Assembly (NCBI GenBank): GCA_050694175.1
Contig: JBOGXA010000001.1
Location: forward strand, 124,001-188,000
Direction of reading: 5' to 3'
DNA length: 64,000 nucleotides
Source: JBOGXA01 sp050694175
GTDB lineage: Bacteria; Actinomycetota; CADDZG01; WHSQ01
In this document: piece by piece, positions 1 to 6,702 of the stretch
Layout: every line of letters starts with the position of its first letter
Position numbering within the stretch: the stretch's first letter is position 1
The notes under the pieces: model-generated
Databases searched by the model: none
What the model was told of the DNA's origin: nothing
The model's input: only the letters and a program-made list of their open reading frames with translations
Program-made: the position numbers and the translations under genes

Positions 1-234
1 GCTGCATACGACTCCGCCGACGGAGCCGGAACCATCGTGCTCGACTTCGAAGAGGTCGGTTTCATCGACTCGACCGGGATTGCCGTGCTCCTGCGGCTCC
101 TTCGACGGGCGATGTCCGATGGCCGTGGGGTCTCGGCCGTCGGTTTGAACGACCACTATCGGGAGGTCTTCGACCTCACGCACGTTTCGGAGTTCATGAC
201 AGTTGAGCCGCGACCGGGCCCGGGGCGTGAGTGA
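1..234 (+). CDS. STAS-domain anti-sigma-factor antagonist (partial, 5' end missing)
   Basis: The frame is open from the first base to the stop at 232-234, giving 77 visible residues. The segment FIDSTGIAVLLRLLR is the characteristic STAS motif around the phosphorylatable serine (D-S-T-G) of SpoIIAA/RsbV-type proteins, which bind and inactivate an anti-sigma kinase when unphosphorylated. The preceding strand (IVLDFEEV) and the following helix fit the fold. The protein ends in a short charged tail. The partner kinase and sigma factor, if linked, lie upstream of the window. The GTG at 37 is internal, not the start. Confidence 0.8.
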   Translation, partial: AAYDSADGAGTIVLDFEEVGFIDSTGIAVLLRLLRRAMSDGRGVSAVGLNDHYREVFDLTHVSEFMTVEPRPGPGRE

Positions 235-293
235 GCTCCTGAGCGGCCTATACGTGTCGTGAGGGACACTCGATCCGCGTCTCGGGCGGGCAG

Positions 294-890
294 CTAGGAA
301 TCGACGCGCAGGCTTCCGTCCATGTCCTGTTCGTGGGGGAGGCATATGAACTCGAACATTCCGGCCTCGGCCTCGAAGGTCACCCGAGCGGAGCCGTTGC
401 CCGGGACGTCCACGTCCACGTCGAGCTCCTCGATGGTGAAGGTGTGGAGAACCGTGTCCTTGTTCTCCAGAAAAACGGAGATCTCGCCCGCCCCCCCGGA
501 GATGCGCTGGGGTTTGAACTCGATGTCCTGCAGGACCATCCTGATGTCACCCGGGCTCGCCTCGGCCCCCTCGTACGCCAGGCGCGCGACGATAGAGACG
601 GCCACGGCGAGGAGGCAGAGCGTGCCGACCGCTGCTGCCAGGCGGCGGGCCGGGCCCCGGTCTGCGTGCCGGAGGAGCGCTATTGAGGACGCAATCGCAG
701 CCACCAGCCCCACCACCGTGAGCGCGGTAGTTAGGAAGTCGACCGACGATTCCGGCACCGACAGGGACGGGATGATGAACGGCAGGTTCAGTGCCAGGAA
801 CAGCACGGAGACGATTGCCAGCATGATCGCTCCGGCCCTCTCGCGTGCCCTCAGTAGGGTTATGCCTATTAGCGCAAGGACCAAGTACAC
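294..890 (-). CDS. polytopic membrane protein with C-terminal cupredoxin domain
   Basis: From a GTG at 890 this encodes 198 residues. Four hydrophobic stretches fill roughly residues 1-110 and are followed by an extracytoplasmic cupredoxin domain of about 85 residues. Type 1 copper ligands are visible: His in VLHTF, then Cys, His and Met in FICLPHEQDM near the C-terminus. This suggests a membrane-tethered copper electron-transfer or copper-binding protein. The 5' end is uncertain: the upstream small membrane ORF (869-1039) overlaps in another frame, and one extra G in the run at 910-914 would fuse the two into one protein of about 248 residues that reads naturally (VVQG-GPDPPIAVYLV). I consider that fusion at least as likely as two genes. 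Confidence 0.7.
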   Translation of the reverse strand: MYLVLALIGITLLRARERAGAIMLAIVSVLFLALNLPFIIPSLSVPESSVDFLTTALTVVGLVAAIASSIALLRHADRGPARRLAAAVGTLCLLAVAVSIVARLAYEGAEASPGDIRMVLQDIEFKPQRISGGAGEISVFLENKDTVLHTFTIEELDVDVDVPGNGSARVTFEAEAGMFEFICLPHEQDMDGSLRVDS

Positions 891-1039
891 CGCGATCGGG
901 GGATCAGGACCCCCTGGACAACTATGAAGACGACCAGCACGACGACGACACCAATCGTCGATAGGAGGAGGAGTCTCTTCCACGGGTTGCTGCCACCGCC
1001 CTCGCGCGGTCGGTTCGCCTGCGGCTGGTTCGTTTGCAC
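869..1039 (-). CDS. small single-pass membrane protein, or frameshifted N-terminus of the cupredoxin protein
   Basis: A GTG at 1039 follows a good ribosome binding site (GGGAGG, 6 bases away) and opens a 56-residue frame. It has a hydrophilic N-terminus (QTNQPQANRPREGGG), then one strongly hydrophobic helix rich in Val and Leu, then a short tail. It overlaps the next gene by 22 bases. The ribosome binding site and composition argue that it is translated. The last ten residues (RSRCTWSLR) look like out-of-frame sequence, so the true product may continue into the cupredoxin membrane protein after correction of a one-base loss in a G run. Confidence 0.5.
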   Translation of the reverse strand: MQTNQPQANRPREGGGSNPWKRLLLLSTIGVVVVLVVFIVVQGVLIPRSRCTWSLR

Positions 1040-1188
1040 GATGCCTCCCGATTCGTAGAGCAGGGCCGCTCCGCGGCCGGTCCGACATGATAAGAGCAGG
1101 AGCCGCTCCCGGATTCCTGCGCAGAACCATCGAGAACGGCCACATCATCGGTCAATCTTCCGTCCGCGCCTGGGATCATGTGGGGACC

Positions 1189-1827
1189 ATGGACAAGAAC
1201 AGGGTTGAGGCCTTCAGCGATGGGGTGCTGGCCATCGCCATCACGCTGTTGATCATTGAGGTCAGGATCCCCGAGGCCGAAGAGGGCGGACTCTGGGATG
1301 AATTCATACACGCGTGGCCTCAACTCGCTGCGTACTTCGTGAGCTTTTTCATCATCGGAATCATTTGGGTGAACCACCACGCGCTCTTCCTTCAGGTCAG
1401 GAAGGTGGATCGTCCGCTCCTCTTCTTCAACCTCTTGCTGCTGCTGTTCGTCGTGGTGATTCCCTTTAGCACTGCGGTGCTCGCCGACTACATCAGGGAC
1501 TCCGACAACTCCCACGTCGCGGCGGCGATATACAGCGGAACGATGCTATTGGTCGCGCTTGCTTACCAGGCGATGTGGCGTTGGATCCTGAGAGACGATC
1601 GTCTTCTCCACGAACCTGTCGATGCGAGGGTCGTCCGCGCGGCCAAGATTCGATTCGGAGCGGGCGTTCTCGTGTACCTCGGAGCGATTGCCCTTTCCTT
1701 CGTAAGCGCTCTCGCGACCCTGATCGTGCACTTCCTGATCGCGCTCTACTACATGTTCGATCAATTGGTCGTGGGGAGTCCCGCAGTCGGCCGCGCGTCG
1801 GAATCGGCAGACAGCGGTGATCTCTAG
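1189..1827 (+). CDS. TMEM175/DUF1211 family potassium-channel-like membrane protein
   Basis: The 212-residue product begins MDKNRVEAFSDGVLAIAIT, the family signature of helix 1, with the conserved F-S-D-G motif near residues 9-12. The family forms six-helix subunits of proton- and potassium-permeable channels. Hydrophobic segments recur near residues 10-30, 40-65, 75-100, 110-130 and 160-190. I chose the ATG at 1189 because conserved homology begins there and a G-rich ribosome binding site precedes it; a longer frame from 1087 adds only sequence without family similarity. It is divergent from the cupredoxin membrane protein. The substrate ion cannot be proven from sequence. Confidence 0.85.
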   Translation: MDKNRVEAFSDGVLAIAITLLIIEVRIPEAEEGGLWDEFIHAWPQLAAYFVSFFIIGIIWVNHHALFLQVRKVDRPLLFFNLLLLLFVVVIPFSTAVLADYIRDSDNSHVAAAIYSGTMLLVALAYQAMWRWILRDDRLLHEPVDARVVRAAKIRFGAGVLVYLGAIALSFVSALATLIVHFLIALYYMFDQLVVGSPAVGRASESADSGDL

Positions 1828-1964
1828 GTCGAGGACTCGGTGGTTGGCGGTGTGCCGGACCTGACGGCCTCCAGCTGTGCTGCATACGCGACGCCGAAGA
1901 AGGCTGCGATGGAGCTGAGGTAGGCCCATAGGAGCATCCCAATCATTCCGGCCAACGGGCCGTA
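1824..1964 (-). pseudogene. YihY/BrkB-family C-terminal fragment
   Basis: The reverse frame reads YGPLAGMIGMLLWAYLSS, then IAAFFGVAYAAQLEAVR, and stops at 1824-1826. This matches the last transmembrane helix and tail of YihY/virulence factor BrkB-type membrane proteins (family pattern: YGSLG..I.LLLWLYLSA....GAE.NAELE). No earlier part of the gene is present; the sequence upstream on this strand is unrelated and belongs to the leader of the next gene. It is therefore a decayed 3' remnant, overlapping the TMEM175 stop by a few bases. Confidence 0.65.
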
Positions 1965-2099
1965 CGGCGGTCGTTTACTACTTCTTTGCAAACTGCTCAC
2001 CGGTGCTTGAAAGCTCTCTGTGGGTCTCCTGAACGCACTCTCCTTAGCGTGTCACCACGAGTTGGAGCGAAAAGAAGAGAGATCTGAGAAGGAGAGACC

Positions 2100-2888
2100 G
2101 TGGCGGAGAGAGTCATCGGCGTCGCCTGCACATTAGTGGGTGCGGCACTCATTGCGCTGGCCGCGTGCAGTCAGGGCCCAGGCGACGGGTCGCGCGGCAC
2201 CGGTGAACGGGCAGATCGCGCCGCCGACGCGGGAGACGCTGGGTCGGCCGAGGATTCGGGAGGGACGACCAGGCCCGCGCGGGTCGATCCGCGTCGCGGG
2301 GGCCTCGAGGTATCACTCGGCGAAGGGGCCGTTACGCCCGAGGCGGTGACCATTAGGCCGGGCCGGATCACCCTGGTGATAACAAACCGCGGCACCATCG
2401 ATCACGGCTTCGAGATCGAGGCGGACGAGGATCACAGTGGCCACGGCGGCGGCGATGGTTTCAAGCTCGAGACAGAACTGCTTGCTCCGGGTGAATCGAC
2501 GAGGGTCCGGGTCGATCTCGCACCGGGCACCTACAAGATCGAGTGCCTTGTCGAGGGCCATGACGACATGGGCATGGAGGACATTCTCCATGTTCGCGCC
2601 GGCGCTCCTTTGGTCCGGCAGGCATCGGTTGCGTCCCGGGGTACGAAGGTCTCGATTGAGAACTTTGCTTTTGCTCCCCGGACGATCGAGGTCAAGGCGG
2701 GAACTCAGATCACGTGGACGAACGACGATCCGACCGAGCACACGGTCACGGGTGACGGGTCCGCACTGAGCTCCGACGTTCTCGGCAGTGGCGACAAGTT
2801 CTCGGCTCGGATCGACGAGCCCGGCACCTACGACTACCGGTGCTCAATCCATCCCGAAATGACCGCACGCATTCAAGTGTCCGAGTAA
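2100..2888 (+). CDS. lipoprotein with two cupredoxin-like domains
   Basis: The GTG at 2100 follows GAAGGAGAG. The 262-residue product has a signal peptide ending in the lipobox LAAC (Cys about residue 23), so it should be anchored outside the membrane. A linker rich in Gly, Asp and Ala leads to domain 1 (about 65-165) with HGFEIE and a CLVEGHDDMGM cluster, plus an inserted His-rich loop (HSGHGGG). Domain 2 (about 175-262) is plastocyanin-like, with His in TEHTV and Cys, His and Met in YRCSIHPEM. Domain 2 should bind type 1 copper; domain 1 has the same ligand types in looser spacing. The next gene is another cupredoxin lipoprotein, only 22 bases away, so the two are probably co-transcribed. 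Confidence 0.85.
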   Translation: MAERVIGVACTLVGAALIALAACSQGPGDGSRGTGERADRAADAGDAGSAEDSGGTTRPARVDPRRGGLEVSLGEGAVTPEAVTIRPGRITLVITNRGTIDHGFEIEADEDHSGHGGGDGFKLETELLAPGESTRVRVDLAPGTYKIECLVEGHDDMGMEDILHVRAGAPLVRQASVASRGTKVSIENFAFAPRTIEVKAGTQITWTNDDPTEHTVTGDGSALSSDVLGSGDKFSARIDEPGTYDYRCSIHPEMTARIQVSE

Positions 2889-2910
2889 ACGAAAAAGGGA
2901 GGTGTTAACG

Positions 2911-3267
2911 GTGCGTAAGCATTGGCTACTGATTGGCAGTGTGTCGGTGGCACTGGTTGCAGGAGCTTGTGGAGGCGGCGATGGTGGCGCCGCGGCCGCG
3001 GAGGACGGAGGAACGGTAACCGTGACGGCACTCGACAACGAGTTCGACCCCGCGTCGGTCAGCGCGACGACCGGCGCGACGATCGAGGTAATCAACGACG
3101 GGGAAGCGGCCCACAACTTCTCCATCAAGGGGCAGTCCATCGATGTCGACGTGCAGCCGGGAGAGTCCGCGGAAGTTCAGCTGGCAGACATTGCTGAGGG
3201 CAGCTACGACGTGCTCTGCAAGTTCCACGAAAAGGCCGGCATGACCGGAACGCTAGAGATCGAATGA
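2911..3267 (+). CDS. small cupredoxin (plastocyanin-like) lipoprotein
   Basis: The 118-residue product starts at the GTG at 2911. An in-frame GTG at 2902 overlaps the GGGAGG ribosome binding site itself and is less likely. The signal peptide ends with lipobox VAGAC and is followed by a Gly/Ala linker. The rest is one cupredoxin domain: EFDPASV strand, His in AAHNFSI, then Cys and His in DVLCKFHEKAGM with a Met seven residues after the Cys. This is a canonical type 1 copper ligand set. It probably acts as a small extracytoplasmic electron carrier or copper store together with the upstream two-domain lipoprotein. Confidence 0.85.
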   Translation: MRKHWLLIGSVSVALVAGACGGGDGGAAAAEDGGTVTVTALDNEFDPASVSATTGATIEVINDGEAAHNFSIKGQSIDVDVQPGESAEVQLADIAEGSYDVLCKFHEKAGMTGTLEIE

Positions 3268-3293
3268 GCGCACTCGGCTCCCCGGCGCGCAGC

Positions 3294-3425
3294 TCAGTCG
3301 TGTCTGTGGGTCGGGGCGCCGAGCCGCAGTGTGATTACCACGGCGGACAGGACTATCGATATGAGAGCCGCCCCCGTGGGCCCCGCGAGGCGGGTCAGGG
3401 CAAAGACGATCGCAAGCAAGCGCAT
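3294..3425 (-). CDS. possible 43-aa hydrophobic peptide
   Basis: This is an ATG-initiated frame of 43 residues, almost wholly hydrophobic in the middle (AALISIVLSAVVITL), ending in a His-rich tail. It lies just downstream of the DUF2277 gene on the same strand. No clear ribosome binding site precedes the ATG and I recognise no family. It could be a genuine small membrane protein or chance in a 184-base gap. Confidence 0.25.
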   Translation of the reverse strand: MRLLAIVFALTRLAGPTGAALISIVLSAVVITLRLGAPTHRHD

Positions 3426-3451
3426 CCGCGATGTCCGGCAGATCGGGCTCT

Positions 3452-3667
3452 CTAAGCAGATATTCGGGCGGACGGGCGCAGTGAGTCGAGCAGCGCCCGC
3501 GAGCTGGTGGTGATCTCCTCAACCGCCGTGTAGAAGGCGGGTTCGTTGACCTTCGACGGCTGCCGGAACCCGCTGATCTTGCGCACGAACTGCAGCGCGG
3601 CGGCGTGGATCTCATCGTCCGAGGGCGGGCTCTCGTAGTCGCGCAGCACCTTGATGCTCCGGCACAT
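3452..3667 (-). CDS. DUF2277 family protein
   Basis: The 71-residue protein begins MCRSIKVLRDYESPPSDDEI and continues AAALQFVRKISGFRQPSKVNEPAF, which I recognise as the DUF2277 signature. The family is small, cytoplasmic, widespread in actinobacteria and of unknown function. The ATG is preceded by GGAAGGAGCGAGGAG. It looks complete and is not obviously linked to its neighbours. Confidence 0.85.
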   Translation of the reverse strand: MCRSIKVLRDYESPPSDDEIHAAALQFVRKISGFRQPSKVNEPAFYTAVEEITTSSRALLDSLRPSARISA

Positions 3668-3850
3668 CTCCTCGCTCCTTCCGTTAGCTTTCCGCCCAGA
3701 ATAGGCGCGCTTCTAAACGAACTTGTTGCAGCCAGTCCACAGGATTGTGACTGAGTGCGACGAGGTCGGGATGCCCCGGGGGCCGGATACCCGTGGAGAC
3801 CGTGAGGCGGCCCTAGGATGGAGACCGCAGGTCGCGATCAGGGAGGCAGC

Positions 3851-5320
3851 TTGGCCCACAAGAGAAGGCCCACCTCGACGTCCGATTTCGGGGTCAGCCG
3901 GCGTGAGAGCCACGACTCGAGTCCTTTCTACGCCCGCTTCTCGGTACCGCAGCTGTCCGGCGACGACGAGGTCCGCGTCAACCCACCCCACCTGCTCGAC
4001 CGCATCTATCAGGGGGACTCCCGAAACATGGCGGAGGTCGTCGACTCGTCGGTGGCCCTGGTCGTCACCTCTCCGCCCTATTTCGCCGGCAAAGAGTACG
4101 AGGCGGCGCTCGGCGAGGGGCATGTGCCGGCCACCTACCTCGACTACCTGACGATGCTCGAGGAGGTCTTCGCCGAGTGCGTGCGGGTGCTCGAGCCGGG
4201 GGGCCGGATCGCCGTCAACGTCGCCAACCTCGGACGCCGGCCCTACCGGTCGTTGGCGTCGGACGTGACCACGATCCTCCAGGACCGCCTCGGGCTGCTC
4301 CTGCGAGGCGAGATCATCTGGGTCAAGGGCCAGGGGGCGTCCGGATCGTGCGCCTGGGGGTCGTTTCAGAGCCCGGCCAACCCTGTGCTGCGAGATCTCA
4401 CCGAGCGAATCGTGGTGGCGTCGAAGGGACGATTCGACCGTGCGCTGTCGCGCCGCGAGAGGGCCCGCCGCGGCCTCCCCTCGGAGGTCTCGATCTTCAA
4501 GGACGACTTCATGGAGGCGACCACCGATCTGTGGGACATCCCTCCCGAGAGCGCGACGCGCGTGAACCATCCCGCGCCGTTCCCGGTGGACCTGCCGGGA
4601 CGGCTCATCCAGCTCTTCACCTACCGCGGGGACGTCGTCCTGGATCCGCTGGTGGGGTCGGGGTCGACCGCCGTCGCGGCGATCAAGGCCGAGCGACATT
4701 TCGTCGGCTACGACACCGACGCCGGGTACGTGCGCGCCGCGCGCCGGCGCGTCGAGCAGGCACTTGGAGACGCACAGGTTTCGGGCCAGACGGCGCTCAA
4801 CCTACGCGTCGCAATTCCCGCGGTCCCGAATCCTGCTTCCGACGACGAGCCGTACCAGAGCAGGGCGGTCAGGGAAGGTCGGCGCGCCAAGGAGATCGCA
4901 CGCGCCGTGCTCCGAGACTGCGGCTTCGTCGAGATCGAGGAAGACCGGCGCCTGAGAGGTGGGGTCGAGGTGAATTTCGCGGCGGTGGACAAGGTGGGAA
5001 GGACCTGGTTCTTCGATGTGTCCGGGGCGTTCACCTCGACGCGCGCGGGGCTGCGTCGAACCGACACTCTATGGAAATCGCTCGGCAAGGCGTCGGTGCT
5101 CAGGGCATCCCGGCTCGGCGACTACCGGCTGGTGTTCCTGACGACCGACCTGCCTGCTTACAGCAGTGCCGGGGGCCAGGCGCTCCGAACCGCGCACGGT
5201 TCGACGTTCGACGACGCGATCGAGATGCTCTCGCCGGCGGGTCAGGTAAGGCTGTCGTCGTACGCGGCGGGGGCCGAACCGGCAGCTTCGCTTCCCCTCC
5301 CGAAAGCAGATGGTTCCTGA
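3851..5320 (+). CDS. beta-class DNA methyltransferase (N4-cytosine/N6-adenine) with extra C-terminal domain
   Basis: From the TTG at 3851 (GGGAGG six bases upstream; an ATG at 3818 lacks a site) the product is 489 residues. Catalytic motif IV is TSPPY at about residues 73-77, and SAM-binding motif I (DPLVGSGST) follows at about 265-273. Motif IV before motif I defines the beta class. TSPPY is typical of N4-cytosine enzymes but is also seen in N6-adenine ones. Residues about 320-489 do not belong to the methyltransferase and contain GGVEVNFAAVD then TWFFDVSG, a strand pattern reminiscent of PD-(D/E)XK nuclease folds but with S-G where E-x-K would be expected. No separate endonuclease is adjacent; a 115-residue gene overlaps the 3' end. 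Confidence 0.85.
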   Translation: MAHKRRPTSTSDFGVSRRESHDSSPFYARFSVPQLSGDDEVRVNPPHLLDRIYQGDSRNMAEVVDSSVALVVTSPPYFAGKEYEAALGEGHVPATYLDYLTMLEEVFAECVRVLEPGGRIAVNVANLGRRPYRSLASDVTTILQDRLGLLLRGEIIWVKGQGASGSCAWGSFQSPANPVLRDLTERIVVASKGRFDRALSRRERARRGLPSEVSIFKDDFMEATTDLWDIPPESATRVNHPAPFPVDLPGRLIQLFTYRGDVVLDPLVGSGSTAVAAIKAERHFVGYDTDAGYVRAARRRVEQALGDAQVSGQTALNLRVAIPAVPNPASDDEPYQSRAVREGRRAKEIARAVLRDCGFVEIEEDRRLRGGVEVNFAAVDKVGRTWFFDVSGAFTSTRAGLRRTDTLWKSLGKASVLRASRLGDYRLVFLTTDLPAYSSAGGQALRTAHGSTFDDAIEMLSPAGQVRLSSYAAGAEPAASLPLPKADGS

Positions 5321-5657
5321 GTCCGCACGCGCCGCGGGTGCGTACGCGGTAGTGCGCGAGGAAGATCCGAAAGTGTTTCTGGCCGAAAGCGCCGACGTGC
5401 TGTCCCGCGTGCTCGCACTGCAAGTCGTTGCGCAGGTTCCCGCCGCGACCGTGAGATCGTCGGCCCGGCTCGAGGAGATGCGCTCCGCACTGCTCGAGGA
5501 GCGCTGGGGCGATGCCCTGGTGGCATGGATCGAGGAGACGGACACCCCCGTTGACGTCTACGACGAGGCGCTGACCGTGTGGAGCAATGAGGGGCTCGAC
5601 GCCGAGGGGGCCTCGATGGAGATAAGAATGGCTCCGCTGTTCGAAGAGGAAGCGTGA
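5310..5657 (+). CDS. hypothetical protein overlapping the methyltransferase
   Basis: This 115-residue acidic, mostly helical protein overlaps the methyltransferase stop by 11 bases, so translation is probably coupled. Key stretches are SARLEEMRSALLEERWGDA and LVAWIEETDTPVDVYDEAL. I do not recognise a family and see no signal peptide or membrane helix. Its tight coupling suggests a role with the methyltransferase, for example as an accessory or control subunit, but that is inference from position only. Confidence 0.7.
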   Translation: MVPESARAAGAYAVVREEDPKVFLAESADVLSRVLALQVVAQVPAATVRSSARLEEMRSALLEERWGDALVAWIEETDTPVDVYDEALTVWSNEGLDAEGASMEIRMAPLFEEEA

Positions 5658-5820
5658 CCCCTTTTTGACTGGCCTGATCTCTCTAAGGGCCGCCGGGAAC
5701 CCCACAGCTTGCCTCGGTCTAACGAAACAGACGGCGCCGCTCAGTTCGTAACGTTTTCCGGACGCTGCTGCCGTACATCTTGCTGCGAACAATTTCCGTT
5801 TTTGGAGTGGGAGGAGTGAG

Positions 5821-6636
5821 ATGGGACTCGGTCTACGAGTTGCGGCGGCACTGTGCTGTGCGTTCGTGCTGGTTTCCTGCGGCGAGGACGACGATGGGGG
5901 TGGCAGCGGCACCGGAGACACTGCGGCCCCTCAGGGTAACGTCGTCGATGTGGAGTTGAGCGAATACGCTTTCGGCATGACCGGCGACATCACGGGAGGA
6001 ACGGTGACCTTCCGCGCCGCCAACAAAGGCAAACTGCCGCACGAGGTCGCGTTCGGCGCGATCGAGGGCAACCGCACGATGGAGGACATTGAGAAGGCGC
6101 TCAAGGGAGGCAGGCCCCCGAAGTGGTTCAAGGACGTCGCGGGGATTCCTGTACTCAGTCCGGGCGCCACCACGTCGATGACGCGCGACCTCGACGAGGG
6201 CCAGTACGTCTTCTTGTGCTTCCTCCCAACGCCGGAGGGTCAGCCCCACGCCTTCGAGGGAATGGTTCGGCTGTTCGAGGTCGAGGGCTCATCGGGGGTC
6301 GAACCACCCGACACGGATCTCACGATCACCGCCACCGACGACGGATTCGACGTCCCCGAGGTCGCAGCCGGAACGCACACGATCGAACTCATCAACGACG
6401 GAACCAAGCCTCACGAGTTCGCGTTCTATTCCTACGAACCGGGCAAGACGATGAAGGATCTAAACAAGTGGTTCGGAAGCGGTTTCAAGGGCGACGTCCC
6501 CGCTCTGTTCCCCGGCGGCATGCAGAGCATCGGGCCGGGCGAATCCGTGATCGTGGAGATGACCTTCGAAGCCGGTCGCACGTATCAGCTCGACGACTTC
6601 GAGAGCAAGCTGAACTCGGAGATCGTCGTTCAGTAG
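5821..6636 (+). CDS. lipoprotein with tandem cupredoxin-like domains
   Basis: The ATG at 5821 follows GGGAGGAG. The signal peptide ends in lipobox LVSC (Cys about residue 20), followed by an Asp/Gly linker. Two homologous domains of about 110 residues follow. Domain 1 has LPHEVAFG and later FLCFLPTPEGQPHAFEGM, so a His, Cys, His, Met copper set is possible. Domain 2 repeats the first His (KPHEFAFY, then a TMKDLNKWF helix parallel to TMEDIEKAL in domain 1) but ends TYQLDDFES with no Cys-His pair, so it probably does not bind type 1 copper. A strong terminator follows. Confidence 0.8.
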   Translation: MGLGLRVAAALCCAFVLVSCGEDDDGGGSGTGDTAAPQGNVVDVELSEYAFGMTGDITGGTVTFRAANKGKLPHEVAFGAIEGNRTMEDIEKALKGGRPPKWFKDVAGIPVLSPGATTSMTRDLDEGQYVFLCFLPTPEGQPHAFEGMVRLFEVEGSSGVEPPDTDLTITATDDGFDVPEVAAGTHTIELINDGTKPHEFAFYSYEPGKTMKDLNKWFGSGFKGDVPALFPGGMQSIGPGESVIVEMTFEAGRTYQLDDFESKLNSEIVVQ

Positions 6637-6658
6637 ACATCTCTCGACCGGGCGCGCA

Positions 6659-6690
6659 AAAGGGGTGAGGCGGAGATGCCTCACCCCTTT
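6659..6690. terminator. bidirectional terminator hairpin
   Basis: There is a perfect 13-bp inverted repeat, arms AAAGGGGTGAGGC and GCCTCACCCCTTT, with a 6-base loop. It lies between the convergent genes ending at 6636 (+) and 6703 (-), with A and T tracts at the two ends, so it can terminate transcription from either side. Confidence 0.85.
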
Positions 6691-6702
6691 CGCTGATTCT
6701 TA

